Assembly: GCA_027483465.1 (NCBI GenBank)
Contig: JAIXUQ010000108.1
Span: 113,178 to 177,177, forward strand
DNA from: Sphingomonadales bacterium
GTDB taxonomy: Bacteria > Pseudomonadota > Alphaproteobacteria > Sphingomonadales > Sphingomonadaceae
Direction: 5' to 3'
Length of the DNA: 64,000 nucleotides
Shown in pieces: positions 40,401 through 48,997 of the stretch. A model generated the notes under the pieces. That model was not told where the DNA came from, made no database searches, and was given only the letters and a program-made list of their open reading frames with translations. A program made the position numbers and the translations under genes. How positions within the stretch are numbered: the first letter of the stretch is position 1; each line of letters begins with the position of its first letter.

Positions 40401-42912
40401 GCGTGGTGACATCGCCCAGCGGGGTTCCTTCCACCAGCGCGCGCACCATGCGGCGCATATATTTGCCGCTGCGGGTTTCCGGGAACTGGCTGACCGTGAT
40501 GAAATCGCCCGGCACCGCCACGGCGCCCTTTTCGCTGCGCACCAGATCGGCCAACCGGCGTTCGTCGTCGCGGGTGATGATCTGGCCCGGCGCCGGCGTG
40601 ATGAAGGCCAGCGGGGTCAGCCCCTTTTCGCGGTGCGGGGCGCCCACCACCAGCACATTGCCCACCGGGCTTTCCGGGTTCAGCGCCTTGTCACGCAGGA
40701 TGGCGCCTTCAATCTCCTCGGTGCCCATGCGGTGGCCCGAGACGTTGATCACATCGTCCGACCGGCCATGCAGCGAGAAACCGTCATCATCACCCTGCAC
40801 GGCGAAATCGCCCTGGGTATAGGCCCACACGCCCTGCCAGCGGCCCCAATAACCATCGCGCCAACGGCCTGCATCGCCGGCCCAGCCGCCGACCACGCGG
40901 CCATCTTCCACGCGGAAATTCTCGGCATCGCCCCACACGGTGCGCGCCAGATAGGGATAGGGCGCGGCGATGATGATCTCGCCCTTTTCGCCCTGCCCGG
41001 CCTTGCGCCAGGTCACGCCGTCACTGCCCGCACGGGTCAGCAGCACGCGTGCCGCCTTGTCGCCGGCCTCATCCTCCACCCACACATCGCCGACGATCCA
41101 CGGCAGCGGGAAGGTGCGGGCATCGGCAGCAAGCGGGAAATCGGCATTGCCATAGAAATGCGTCCAGGCGATGCCGCCATGCTCGGTCGCCCAATAGCTG
41201 TTGATATATTGCGGCGTGATATGATCCATGCCGAAGGCCTGCACCGGCGGCGAGCAGGGCTCAGCGCAGAAGGTGGCGACCCTGAGCTTCGACAGGTCGT
41301 AGGCCTGGATATCCTTCAGGTTTTGCGGATCGGTCATCACCGCCTTCAGGAAGGTCACGCCCGCCTTGAAGATGGTGACGCCGTGATTCTCGATCATCGC
41401 GGCAAAGCGGCCGGCGTGCGGGAAGACCGGCGAGCCTTCGGCCAGCACGGTGGTGACGCGGCTGAGCAGCGCGGCAGCGATCATGTAGCTCTGGCCGGTG
41501 ATCCAGCCCGGATCGGCAACCACGAAGATCGTGTCGCCGGGGCGGGCATCAAAGGCGACCTTCATCGTTTCCATGATGCCGCTGGCATAGCCGCCATGCA
41601 CATGGACAACGCCCTTGGGCTTGCCGGTGGACCCGGAGGTGTAGATGAAGAACAGCGGATATTCGGCGTCCACCGGCAGCGGCTTCGATGCTTTCCACAG
41701 CGCCGCCACGAAGGCCTCGTCATCCAGCGCATTGAGCGCCGCTTCGTCGGCCAGGCCGGCGGCGGCCAAAATGTCGGCCAGGGCTGCGTTGGTCAGTTCG
41801 TGGCTCCACACGTCGCGATCACGCCAGACCAGATCCGGCACATGGGTGTGGTTGGCGACGATCACCGCCTCCACCCGCGGCGGGGTGCTGACCAGCGCCT
41901 CGGCAATGGCGATGCGGATGCGCGCCGATTGCGCAGCATCCACCAGCCCTTCCTTGCCCAGTTCGGCCAGCGCCCGGCCCAGGCCGCGCATCACGTCGCC
42001 GCGCTCCACCGTCACCTCGCCCTTCAGCGCGGTGGCGACGATGCCAGCCATGGCGGTGCGGGTGTTGTCGGCCAGACCAAGGTCCGCGCCCTCCAGCCGC
42101 TCCGCCAGCAGGCGCAGCGCGACGGCCACCGGCACATAATTGTCCAACGCCGGATCGGTATAGGCCGTCTTGAACGGCACGATCTGGGCGTTGCGATAGC
42201 CGCCATCAGCGGTGATGACGATGCGGGCGCCGGCATCATGGATACGGTCCGACAGGGTCTTGTCGGAAAAACCGCCAAACACCGGCGTGTAGATCACGCC
42301 GATGCGCTTGGCCCCCTCGCTCCAATAGAGCTGGGCGGGCACGTTGGGCATGTTGAGCGCGATGCGATCCCCGGCCTTCAGCCCCAGCTTCCTGAGCGCA
42401 ACCGCGCACTTGGCCGCTTCCAGCAGCAATTGGCGGCGGGAGACGGTGACGCAATCCACCGGCGCACCGCGGCCATTGTTGGCAGCCAGATCCCAGCGGT
42501 CACCCTCAAAGATGAAGGCCGCCTCGGCGCCATGGCCGGCCAGCACATGCCGGTCGAGCTCGTTGAAGGCCGCATTGGTGCGCCCGCCTTCGAACCAGCG
42601 GAAATTGGGCGCATCATCAGCGTTGAAGGCGCGGCTCCACGGCGCGAAATCGCCGCCCAGATCAGCGCTCACCGGGACGGCGGTCTCGGCATCCCATCCG
42701 GCCCAGCGGCCGTCGCCAACATGGCTCAGCCAGGCCGCGCGGCCGTCAACCGTCACCAGCCAGTGCAGGTTGCGCGCGGCAATCCGGCCATGAAACCCGC
42801 CCGGATCAGCCAGCACGGCCTCGCGCATCGACTGCCAATCGGCCCGGGTCACCACCGGGTTGACCTGGGGCCGGGGCACGGGGGAACGCAGTGGAGCGGC
42901 GGGATCGTACAT
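37408..42912 (-). CDS. pcs: Trifunctional propionyl-CoA synthase
   Basis: This 1,834-aa fusion converts 3-hydroxypropionate to propionyl-CoA with ATP, CoA and NADPH, keeping acryloyl-CoA inside. Domain 1 (about 1-860) is an acyl-CoA synthetase with the P-loop YTSGSTGKPKG (424-434) and the adenylation Lys817 in PETRSGK. It contains a helical insertion near 250-350. Domain 2 (about 880-1140) is an enoyl-CoA hydratase with VALGGGMEFA (Glu987) and FGQPEI (Glu1007). Domain 3 (about 1230-1834) is a crotonyl-CoA reductase-like MDR enzyme with VNFNDIWALTG and the NADPH motif GSATGTG (1420-1426). SD AAAAGGG lies 7 bp before the ATG. The order and size match Chloroflexus and Erythrobacter NAP1 Pcs. Confidence 0.94.
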   Translation of the reverse strand: MYDPAAPLRSPVPRPQVNPVVTRADWQSMREAVLADPGGFHGRIAARNLHWLVTVDGRAAWLSHVGDGRWAGWDAETAVPVSADLGGDFAPWSRAFNADDAPNFRWFEGGRTNAAFNELDRHVLAGHGAEAAFIFEGDRWDLAANNGRGAPVDCVTVSRRQLLLEAAKCAVALRKLGLKAGDRIALNMPNVPAQLYWSEGAKRIGVIYTPVFGGFSDKTLSDRIHDAGARIVITADGGYRNAQIVPFKTAYTDPALDNYVPVAVALRLLAERLEGADLGLADNTRTAMAGIVATALKGEVTVERGDVMRGLGRALAELGKEGLVDAAQSARIRIAIAEALVSTPPRVEAVIVANHTHVPDLVWRDRDVWSHELTNAALADILAAAGLADEAALNALDDEAFVAALWKASKPLPVDAEYPLFFIYTSGSTGKPKGVVHVHGGYASGIMETMKVAFDARPGDTIFVVADPGWITGQSYMIAAALLSRVTTVLAEGSPVFPHAGRFAAMIENHGVTIFKAGVTFLKAVMTDPQNLKDIQAYDLSKLRVATFCAEPCSPPVQAFGMDHITPQYINSYWATEHGGIAWTHFYGNADFPLAADARTFPLPWIVGDVWVEDEAGDKAARVLLTRAGSDGVTWRKAGQGEKGEIIIAAPYPYLARTVWGDAENFRVEDGRVVGGWAGDAGRWRDGYWGRWQGVWAYTQGDFAVQGDDDGFSLHGRSDDVINVSGHRMGTEEIEGAILRDKALNPESPVGNVLVVGAPHREKGLTPLAFITPAPGQIITRDDERRLADLVRSEKGAVAVPGDFITVSQFPETRSGKYMRRMVRALVEGTPLGDVTTLKNPESLDELKRAITAWERKQRLSEDQDIFDRYRYFRIQYNMVAPGKKVATVFITNPPVNALNERAIDELVIVVEHLSRRDDVAAVVFTGDGTASFVAGADIRQFLEEIHTLEEARVLPANAQLAFGKIEQMGKPCVAAIQGVALGGGMEFALACHYRVAESHARFGQPEIRLRLLPGYGGTQRLPRLLTDRRGPDGMLDALDLILGGRSVEAADALEMGAIDAIADGSTDALSLAHAAVREFVRLGDTSHLGRAWAERRKAAKSAWQHEGHVDLDHALADPFVQRILKQLDWAGRGKAGERAIDAIRTGWTQGMNAGLAREAELFAQAVVDPDGGKTGIRLFMDKKAPPLPVRRNGVHVEAEFAARAKRLEAAGDLLPVGAPFFPGVTPIPGHQYGFGIARNPDTGAPQFGPPATHEKQLIVPTPQPEPNEALVYLLSSEVNFNDIWALTGIPVSPFDNHEEDVQLTGSGGLALVAALGSEVRAQGRLKVGDMVAVYSGTSDLLSPQAGRDPMYADFAIQGYETKSGSHAQFLTVQAPQLHPVPGDLTLEQAGSYILNLGTIWRCLYTTLEIVGGKTIFIEGSATGTGLDALKSAKASGLAVTGLVSSPARAEFVKGKGAVGALDRTDPRFKALFTPVPDGSKADWAAWEAAGEALVAEYKALNGGKLADYAVSHAGETAFPRSFQLLGDGGVLAFYGASSGYHLSFMGKKGGSDPVTMLARAGARGGEAVLIFYGPGSKALADETGLEMIEAARGLGCRIVVVTNTDGQREFILSLGFEDAVAGVVSLEGIKRREGANFDWPDTMPRLPVAREDIETFREAVRQFQDKTLKPFGNAVGKLLRSPDNPRGNPDIVLERAGQDTLGVTTALVKPFTGRVVYCEDMAGQRYNFYAPQVWTRQRRIIMPMAEIRGTHLCNAYEVTRMNDMIAAGILDVTEPTVVPWEGLPEAHQSMWDNRHTGATYIVNHALPAMGLRGKDELYEAWASLGGSSEGQGE

Positions 42913-42990
42913 GGCTCTGCCCTTTTGCCAACCGCTAGGAAAAACCGCCCAACGGACAGGAAAAATGAATGAGGCCCGGCCTTAGGGAAA

Positions 42991-43060
42991 TATTATGTCC
43001 CAGCCAACATAAATCGGGACATTTTCAAACCGTGCGACAGTTTGCCCACCCTGTGGGCAA
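42991..43060. promoter_or_regulatory. Nested inverted repeats upstream of pcs-mcr
   Basis: The 169-bp AT-richer gap before pcs contains three dyads. ATGTCCC (42995-43001) pairs with GGGACAT (43016-43022). TTATGT (42993-42998) pairs with ACATAA (43007-43012). TTGCCCAC-N3-GTGGGCAA occupies 43042-43060. On the minus strand a CATAAT hexamer that could be a -10 box lies inside the first dyad. This suggests regulated transcription; the regulator is unknown. Confidence 0.45.
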
Positions 43061-43081
43061 CCGGTCGCGCACGCGCCCCGT

Positions 43082-44545
43082 TCAAAAGGCGTTCTTGCGC
43101 ATCACCACCACGCCGACAGTGCGGATCATGATGTAGAAATCGAGCAGGATCGACCAGTTCTCGATATAGTAAAGATCATGCTCGAAACGCTTGATCAGCT
43201 TTTCCTCGGTGTCGGTCTCGCCGCGCCAGCCGCACACCTGCGCCCAGCCGGTGAGGCCCGGTTTCACCTTGTGGCGGGCGGCATAGCTTTGCACCACATC
43301 GGAAAACAGCCGGCCGCCGGCGCGGGTGGAGGGCGCATGCGGGCGCGGCCCCACCAGTGACATGTCGCCCAGCAGCACGTTGAACAGCTGCGGCAGCTCA
43401 TCCAGGCTGGTGCTGCGCAGGATCCGGCCCACCCGCGTCACCCGGGGATCATCGCGGGTGGCCTGCTTGATGTTCTTGTACTCCAGCCGGTTGTGATACA
43501 TCGACCGGAACTTGAAACAATTGAACGTGCGGTTGTTGAAGCCCTCGCGCGGTTGGCGGAACAGCACCGGGCCGGGCGAGTCGAGCTTGATGGCCAGCGC
43601 GACAAGCAGCATGATCGGCCAGATGACGGCGAGGATGGCCACCGTCAGCAGCTTGTCCTCGAGATTCTTCATCACCGCGGCCATGCCGCTGATCGGCCGG
43701 TCAAACAGCGTCATCACCGGTACATCGCCCAGGATCACCACCGGCCGGCGTGCATAGGTGAAGGCCACAAGATCCGGCGCCAACCGCACCTTCACCGGGG
43801 TCAGCGCCAGGCGGGTGACCACCTCCTGCAAGCGTCGTTCCGCCGCCCAGGGCAGCGCCACCACCACCTGGTCGATCAGGCCATCACGGATCATTTCGAT
43901 CAGCGACGTGAGATTGCCCAGCACCGGCACGCCGGCCACATCCACCGGCAACCGCTCGGGCGAGCGATCATCGAACATGCCCACCAGGCTGATGGTCAGC
44001 CGGTCGTGCGACTGGACATATTGGGCAAAGCGCAGCGCCTGCTGGCCAGTACCGAAGATGGCGACGCGCTCGTTGAAGGTGCCGCGGGTTTTCAGACGGC
44101 GGACGCCGATGATGCCGATGGCGCGGGCCACGCACAATGAAACACCGCCAAGCCCGAGCCAGCTGAGCGCCCAGGCGCGGGAAATGCCTTCGGATTCCTT
44201 CAGCAGATAGCCCAACGTGACCAGAAACAGCGCCGAGAGAATCCAGGCCACCGATACCCGGTTCCAGCCCTTGCGCACCGAGAATTGCGCATCAAGATCA
44301 TAGGCACCCACGCTTTCACCGAGCAGGGCAAAGGCCGTGGCCCCAAGCAGGACAACCCGGCCATAGAGCGCCGGGCCTTGCCCCAGATCCCAAAGGCCGC
44401 TGTAGGTCAGCAGGAAGCCGCAGCCGGCCACCACCATGAATTCCACCACACGACCGAGCGTGACCGCCATGCCGAGCGGCACCCCCTTCCGGCTGGCGGC
44501 GGCATCCTGCACCGGGTGCGGCAAGAGAGGACGTTCCGAGTTCAT
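43082..44545 (-). CDS. Exopolysaccharide polyprenyl-phosphate sugar transferase (WcaJ-like)
   Basis: This 487-aa membrane protein starts EPS synthesis by moving a sugar-1-phosphate to undecaprenyl phosphate. Four N-terminal membrane segments (within 25-145) are followed by a CoA-binding-like domain ([15 protein letters not shown]). A further membrane segment near residue 295 and the C-terminal catalytic domain follow, with [49 protein letters not shown] and [10 protein letters not shown]. The family is undecaprenyl-phosphate glucose (or galactose) phosphotransferase. It anchors the XrtV polysaccharide locus. Confidence 0.92.
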   Translation of the reverse strand: MNSERPLLPHPVQDAAASRKGVPLGMAVTLGRVVEFMVVAGCGFLLTYSGLWDLGQGPALYGRVVLLGATAFALLGESVGAYDLDAQFSVRKGWNRVSVAWILSALFLVTLGYLLKESEGISRAWALSWLGLGGVSLCVARAIGIIGVRRLKTRGTFNERVAIFGTGQQALRFAQYVQSHDRLTISLVGMFDDRSPERLPVDVAGVPVLGNLTSLIEMIRDGLIDQVVVALPWAAERRLQEVVTRLALTPVKVRLAPDLVAFTYARRPVVILGDVPVMTLFDRPISGMAAVMKNLEDKLLTVAILAVIWPIMLLVALAIKLDSPGPVLFRQPREGFNNRTFNCFKFRSMYHNRLEYKNIKQATRDDPRVTRVGRILRSTSLDELPQLFNVLLGDMSLVGPRPHAPSTRAGGRLFSDVVQSYAARHKVKPGLTGWAQVCGWRGETDTEEKLIKRFEHDLYYIENWSILLDFYIMIRTVGVVVMRKNAF

Positions 44546-44659
44546 TCAGTCAGAAATCTTCATGGCAGGAAAATCAGCAATTGGCTCCAATCCAGCAGGA
44601 ATCTGCGTGGATTCGGCCGGCTGGGCTGGTATAGGGGCGGGCGCGAGGGAGATGGCTGA

Positions 44660-44917
44660 ATGGAAACGCCCTATGATTGGCTGACGGTGATGGCCTTTGC
44701 TGGCCTGATCGTGCTGTTCCTTCAGCGCAGCCAAGGCGAACCGCGCGACCATCTCTGGCAATATATGGTGGCCTCCATCGGCTGTGCGGTCACCAATTAT
44801 GTTGGCAACGAAGCCATGAAGTCCGGCACGCTTGCCCTCCATGCCGGCGCAATATTGCTGTTCATTGGCACGCTTGGTTTCATCTGGCGCGTGCTCAAGC
44901 CCTTCGATCAAAACTGA
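44660..44917 (+). CDS. XrtV sorting system accessory protein
   Basis: This 85-aa membrane protein has three hydrophobic segments. The sequence METPYDWLTVMAFAGLIVLFLQRS followed by EPRDHLWQYMVASIGCAVTNYVGNE is characteristic of the small accessory protein found beside exosortase V in sphingomonads. It lies alone on the plus strand between the sugar transferase and epsI. Its role in sorting is not known. Confidence 0.75.
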   Translation: METPYDWLTVMAFAGLIVLFLQRSQGEPRDHLWQYMVASIGCAVTNYVGNEAMKSGTLALHAGAILLFIGTLGFIWRVLKPFDQN

Positions 44918-44958
44918 CGTCCGTTGCCGGGCGGACCCGGCGAGGAGGGTGGCGCCAA

Positions 44959-45675
44959 TCATGCGGCCTGCACCCCGGTCCGGGCAGCGAGCCGCCGGCC
45001 GATCAAGGCCGGCAACCCGGCCGGCTTGACCCCGGCCACCAGCGTACGGGCAAAATCGGACAGATTGGCCAACACCTCCGGCGACGGTTCGGCCGGGACG
45101 CTCATGCGCACCAATATGCCATCGGCAATATAGCCATCCCATTGCTGGTGCAGCTTGACGATGCGCTGTTCGGTGCCGCTGGTGGGCAGATCATCACCGA
45201 TCCGGGTCCAATAAACGATGGTTTCCACCCGCGATTCGCTGCGCGCCACAAGGTCCCGCACCGGCAGGCGCAGTGCCGAATTGACCGCGAGTTCGCCGGA
45301 TCGGACATTCTCGATCGAATAGCCCACGGCCGAATAGCAGACTTCGGGCCGGTGCAACTGCAACGAATCATTCTGGATCTTGCCATAGGCCATGACCAGG
45401 AAAATCGGCATGGCCGAATCGGCTTCATAGAGACGGGCAAGCTGGTCCCCATAAAGGCGTTCGGCCAAAGAGCCTTTGGCGGGCTTCGGCAGCACGATTT
45501 CGGCCGAGGGCACGACGCGCCAGGGGCCAAGCTGCTCGGGCACAATGTCCGCCAGCTTCAACCCATCGGGCATCAACACCAGGCGGCCACGCGGAGTCAT
45601 CGCATAAGCGCCCACGGCGCCAGCCACCATTGCGCCGCCCATCAAGATGTCACGCCGGGAGGGTCCGCTGCTCAT
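44959..45675 (-). CDS. epsI: Exosortase-associated protein EpsI
   Basis: This 238-aa protein has a membrane anchor or signal (RRDILMGGAMVAGAVGAYAM). The EpsI-type domain follows, with LGPWR, YGDQLARLYEAD and HRPEVCYSAVGYSI, the family's His/Cys motif. EpsI proteins accompany exosortases in EPS loci and act in the periplasm, mechanism unknown. The ATG at 45675 overlaps the xrtV stop by 4 bp. Confidence 0.87.
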   Translation of the reverse strand: MSSGPSRRDILMGGAMVAGAVGAYAMTPRGRLVLMPDGLKLADIVPEQLGPWRVVPSAEIVLPKPAKGSLAERLYGDQLARLYEADSAMPIFLVMAYGKIQNDSLQLHRPEVCYSAVGYSIENVRSGELAVNSALRLPVRDLVARSESRVETIVYWTRIGDDLPTSGTEQRIVKLHQQWDGYIADGILVRMSVPAEPSPEVLANLSDFARTLVAGVKPAGLPALIGRRLAARTGVQAA

Positions 45676-46571
45676 GCCGGGCGGCTCCGTTGGGCGAGGC
45701 TGTTGCGCAGCGGCGTCAGAATCCAGTCCAGCATGAAGATGAACAGCAGTGCCGATACAAACGTGACCATACCGGCAAAATTGTGGAGATATCCCTGCGC
45801 CCAGGCGTTGCCGAGATAATAGGTGATCAGCACCAGAGCCGCCACGCGCACGCAATTGGCAGCAATGGCGATCGGAATGACCATGGCCAGCAGCAGCATC
45901 GAATAGACGGCGTTCGAGCCACGAAGCAGATAGACATAGAAGAGCCCGATGGCCGAGAGGCTCACCAGCGAATTGAGGCCGGCACAGGCATCCTCAACCA
46001 GCAATTGGTAGGGACCGACATAGAGGGTGACGCCCAGCCGGCCGATCGGATAATCAAGCTGCGCCAGCCCGCCGGTGACCAGCCACGACACGAATTCCTT
46101 GAGCGGCAGCGTGATCTGATCGAGCACCCAGCCCGGCAACGGCACGACAAAGCCCAGGTAGAAAATGGGGAACCACAGCAGCCGCAGCACCGCCAAACCC
46201 CAATATTGCTGGATCACGCCCACCATCGCAAGCAGCAGGGCCGCGGCCTCGATGCTGATGAACTCAAAGGCGCGCCCCCCCACATAGAGCAGCAGGGCCG
46301 CCCCGAGCAGCACGGCGGTGAGCAGCGGATGACCAGGCCGGCGCAGCCGGACGATATCGTCCCAGCGCCTGAGCAACAGCCAGATGCCGGTGACCAACAC
46401 GATCACGCCGTGCACGCCGGACTCTTCCTGCCACGGCCCCTGGGCCAGGCTGGCCAACGTGGGAAGCGCCAGCGCCGCCATGCCCAGCGCCAACGGCCAG
46501 GACGAGCGGAGAAAGCTCCGCCAGTCCGGCCCATGGCGGCCAGCGCTGACCAGGGCGACCTCAGAAGTCAT
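45672..46571 (-). CDS. xrtV: Exosortase V
   Basis: This 299-aa transpeptidase-like membrane protein has about eight TM segments. The catalytic residues are Cys196 in EDACAGLNSLVSLSAIGL, Arg242 in ANCVRVAAL and His263 in YLHNFAGM. Exosortases cleave C-terminal sorting signals of exported proteins. The V subtype is inferred from the accessory protein, EpsI and gene order. No protein with a recognisable sorting signal is encoded in the window, so substrates lie elsewhere. It overlaps the BY-kinase gene end by 11 bp and epsI by 4 bp. Confidence 0.88.
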   Translation of the reverse strand: MTSEVALVSAGRHGPDWRSFLRSSWPLALGMAALALPTLASLAQGPWQEESGVHGVIVLVTGIWLLLRRWDDIVRLRRPGHPLLTAVLLGAALLLYVGGRAFEFISIEAAALLLAMVGVIQQYWGLAVLRLLWFPIFYLGFVVPLPGWVLDQITLPLKEFVSWLVTGGLAQLDYPIGRLGVTLYVGPYQLLVEDACAGLNSLVSLSAIGLFYVYLLRGSNAVYSMLLLAMVIPIAIAANCVRVAALVLITYYLGNAWAQGYLHNFAGMVTFVSALLFIFMLDWILTPLRNSLAQRSRPA

Positions 46572-47481
46572 TCAGCACGGCACCCACAACGGCACATCGC
46601 GAGGCTGCCAGCTGTTCGACCAGCACGTTCACATCCTTGTAATAGCTCTGGTTGGTCCGGCCAACGATGAGCGCATAAGCGGCCGCACCGGCAATATTGA
46701 GCGCATCGGCGCTGGTGTTGGCGGCAGGCGTATCGAACAGCACCAGATCATATTCGCGCAGCAGCGTGTTCACGCCGTCGCGGAAGCGATTGCCCGACAG
46801 CAGTTCTTGCGGGCGGCTGGTGGGCGGGCCCGCCGTGATCACCGCCAGACCAGGCATCACATTGGCGTTGACCACCCGCTCCGGTCGCGCCACCTGCAGA
46901 CCCAGAAAGCTGGACAGGCCGGGCGCGTTGGGATCGAGACCGAAAATCTGATCCTGGCGCGGGCTGCGCATATTGGCATCAACAAGCAGAATCTTGTAGC
47001 CGACCTGCGCCAGCGCCACCGCCAGATTGGCGGTGACATAAGAGCAGCCCTGGCCATCGGCGGTGGCCACCACCGCCAGACCGCGACGGCCATTCTTCAC
47101 GTGCTGGGCAATGATCTGGGTGCGCAGCATGCGGATGGATTCCGCCCTCACCGAACCCGGATCAGAGATCACCACCAGCTCATCGGAGGTGGGCCGCCGC
47201 ACGACATTCTGCAGCGCCATGGCGTTGACGAGCTGTTCGCGGGCGCGATCCAGCTCGTCCACCGTGATATAGCCGATTTCAAGGGCTGCCTGATCAAAGT
47301 CCAGGCCACGTTCGGCGGCATGGGCTTCGACATGCTGGGCCTGGTCCTGGGTCAGATAGCCCAGCCGGGTGAGCACATCGCGGATCGGGGCATCATACCG
47401 ATCCTGCCCCGCCACGCGAACCCGCTCCACCACGCTGGTCTCGACGTCCTCGAAGGGCACTTCCTGTTCTTCATTGTCCAT
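46561..47481 (-). CDS. BY-kinase-like ATPase (CpsD/CapB, EpsG-like) with altered P-loop
   Basis: This 306-aa protein pairs an N-terminal helical region (YDAPIRDVLTRLGYLTQDQAQH and EIGYITVDELDRA) with a C-terminal MinD/BY-kinase domain. Walker A' is LLVDANMRSPRQ (165-176) and Walker B is YDLVLFDTPAA. The P-loop reads ADGQGCSYVT (141-150), so the essential Lys of GxGKS/T is Cys146. The usual C-terminal Tyr cluster is also absent. A similar GCSY form occurs in some exosortase-associated EpsG proteins. It probably controls chain length or assembly with the neighbouring Wzz protein, but may not be an active kinase. Confidence 0.85.
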   Translation of the reverse strand: MDNEEQEVPFEDVETSVVERVRVAGQDRYDAPIRDVLTRLGYLTQDQAQHVEAHAAERGLDFDQAALEIGYITVDELDRAREQLVNAMALQNVVRRPTSDELVVISDPGSVRAESIRMLRTQIIAQHVKNGRRGLAVVATADGQGCSYVTANLAVALAQVGYKILLVDANMRSPRQDQIFGLDPNAPGLSSFLGLQVARPERVVNANVMPGLAVITAGPPTSRPQELLSGNRFRDGVNTLLREYDLVLFDTPAANTSADALNIAGAAAYALIVGRTNQSYYKDVNVLVEQLAASRCAVVGAVLNDF

Positions 47482-47537
47482 TGCGAAATCCTTGTGCCGG
47501 CGTGCCGGCCCGGCCACAGCCGGGCTGGGCCGAGATC

Positions 47538-48932
47538 CTATTGGGCAGGCTGGAATTGATCGGCACCGGCGCTGCGGCGGACGAGCAGCCGCTTGAGCAG
47601 ACGGCGCCATTCAGGCTGCTGGTGATCGGCAATGACCGCCAGCACCGGCACCCGCGCGGCAAAGGCCAGATCCTCGGCCCCGCGCACCCGGCGGTTGAGC
47701 AGTTCCACGAGCAGCGCGGTGAGCACCCCGGCGGCCAGACCGATGCCCAGCGCCAACGCCAGGATCAGCGGCCAATTCGGGAAGGTGGGATCGGGGCTAA
47801 CAATGGCATCGCCCAGCACCACCAGGCCGGAATCGGCCACGTTGGATTCCAGCTGGAGCTCGCCCGTGCGCTTGGCGGCCTGCTCATACTGCTGCCGGCG
47901 CAAGCTCACCTCGCCGGTCAGCTGACCCAGCTTGTCCAGCTTTTCCTTCATGGCAAACACCTTGGCGCGTTGTGCCTCATATTCGGACTCGAGCTGCGCC
48001 AGTCCGCCACGCGAGGCGCCCAGCTGGGCGGCACCGGCCGAACGCGCGACCGCCTGTTCCCGGGCCAACTGCCGTTCCAACTGGGTGCGCCGGGCCAGCA
48101 TGGCCAGATAGGTCGGGTGCTGCGTGCCAAGCCGCTCCGAGGACTGCTCGATCAAGTCGTTCAGGGTGGCCAGCTGCACCTTCAACTGATCGACAACCGA
48201 GCTGCTGGTCGATTGCCGAACCGCTTCGAACGTCTGGATGCCGGCATTGGAACGAGCTTCGGTCAAGGCCGCCTGAAGGCTGGCAAGCTTCACGGTTTCC
48301 GCCTCACCATTGGCGGTCATGACGATGCCATTTTCCTGTTCGAACTTGGTCTTCAGCGCCTCTGCCGCTTCCAGTGCGCGCAGCGCCCGGGTTGCCTGCT
48401 CGCGATACCATTCGGCCGTGCGACCGGCGCTGTCGGTGCGGAATTTCAGGCTGTTCTCGATATAGGCATCACGCAGCGCGTTCACCGTGCGCCGGGCCAC
48501 TTCGGGCACCCCGGCTTCGTAGGTGATCTCCATGATGTTGGAGTTCTCGATCTGGGTCACCTGCACATTGTTGACGATGCGATCGGCCAGCCAACGGCGG
48601 AAATCGCCATACCCGCCGGTTTCCGCCTGCCAGGTGGCCAGCAGGTTGGCGTTCGACGTGAGGCCAAGCCGGTCGACCGCTTCACCGGCAACGCGATAAT
48701 CCTTGATCAGCTCCAACTGGGTGCGGATGAACATCTTGATGCCGGACGCATTGAGCACCGTGCCGGTGACCGGATCGGGCTTGAAATTGTCCATCAGCAC
48801 GCGGGCGGTGGCCGGGTAGCGCGGCGGCAACAGGCTGCCCACCCCCACACCCACGGTGAGCGCCAGCAAGACCGCCAGCGCCAGCAGCAGCCGCCGTGCC
48901 ACCAGAATGCGGATCAGTTGGATCAAGCTCAT
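47538..48932 (-). CDS. Polysaccharide chain-length/co-polymerase protein (Wzz/GumC family)
   Basis: This 464-aa inner-membrane protein has two membrane segments, near residues 13-35 (LLLALAVLLALTVGVGVGSLL) and 400-425 (WPLILALALGIGLAAGVLTALLVELL). Between them lie the Wzz domain (RYPATARVLMDNFKPDPVTG) and a long periplasmic coiled coil with LGTQHPTYLAML, a PCP-2 motif. It works with the BY-kinase-like protein and the Wza-like protein in EPS polymerisation and export. The ATG at 48932 is preferred over a GTG three codons upstream. Confidence 0.88.
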   Translation of the reverse strand: MSLIQLIRILVARRLLLALAVLLALTVGVGVGSLLPPRYPATARVLMDNFKPDPVTGTVLNASGIKMFIRTQLELIKDYRVAGEAVDRLGLTSNANLLATWQAETGGYGDFRRWLADRIVNNVQVTQIENSNIMEITYEAGVPEVARRTVNALRDAYIENSLKFRTDSAGRTAEWYREQATRALRALEAAEALKTKFEQENGIVMTANGEAETVKLASLQAALTEARSNAGIQTFEAVRQSTSSSVVDQLKVQLATLNDLIEQSSERLGTQHPTYLAMLARRTQLERQLAREQAVARSAGAAQLGASRGGLAQLESEYEAQRAKVFAMKEKLDKLGQLTGEVSLRRQQYEQAAKRTGELQLESNVADSGLVVLGDAIVSPDPTFPNWPLILALALGIGLAAGVLTALLVELLNRRVRGAEDLAFAARVPVLAVIADHQQPEWRRLLKRLLVRRSAGADQFQPAQ

Positions 48933-48997
48933 AGACACCACCCGGCCAGGCCGGCTCCCTCAATCGTCAGCATCGGTCCGGTCAAGCACGGGCCTGA

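Noticed and set aside
33752-42912. Claim of autotrophic growth by a full 3-hydroxypropionate bi-cycle
   Set aside because: Only two enzymes are in the window. The carboxylases, mutase and lyase steps are not visible, so only malonyl-CoA to propionyl-CoA conversion can be supported.
37324-42972. A 1,882-codon open frame antisense to pcs, and similar long antisense frames over mcr, the MTA phosphorylase region and the ABC permease
   Set aside because: High GC content removes stop codons from opposite frames. These translations are low-complexity (His/Arg/Gln/Ala rich), lack known motifs and have no ribosome sites, while the sense genes are clear.
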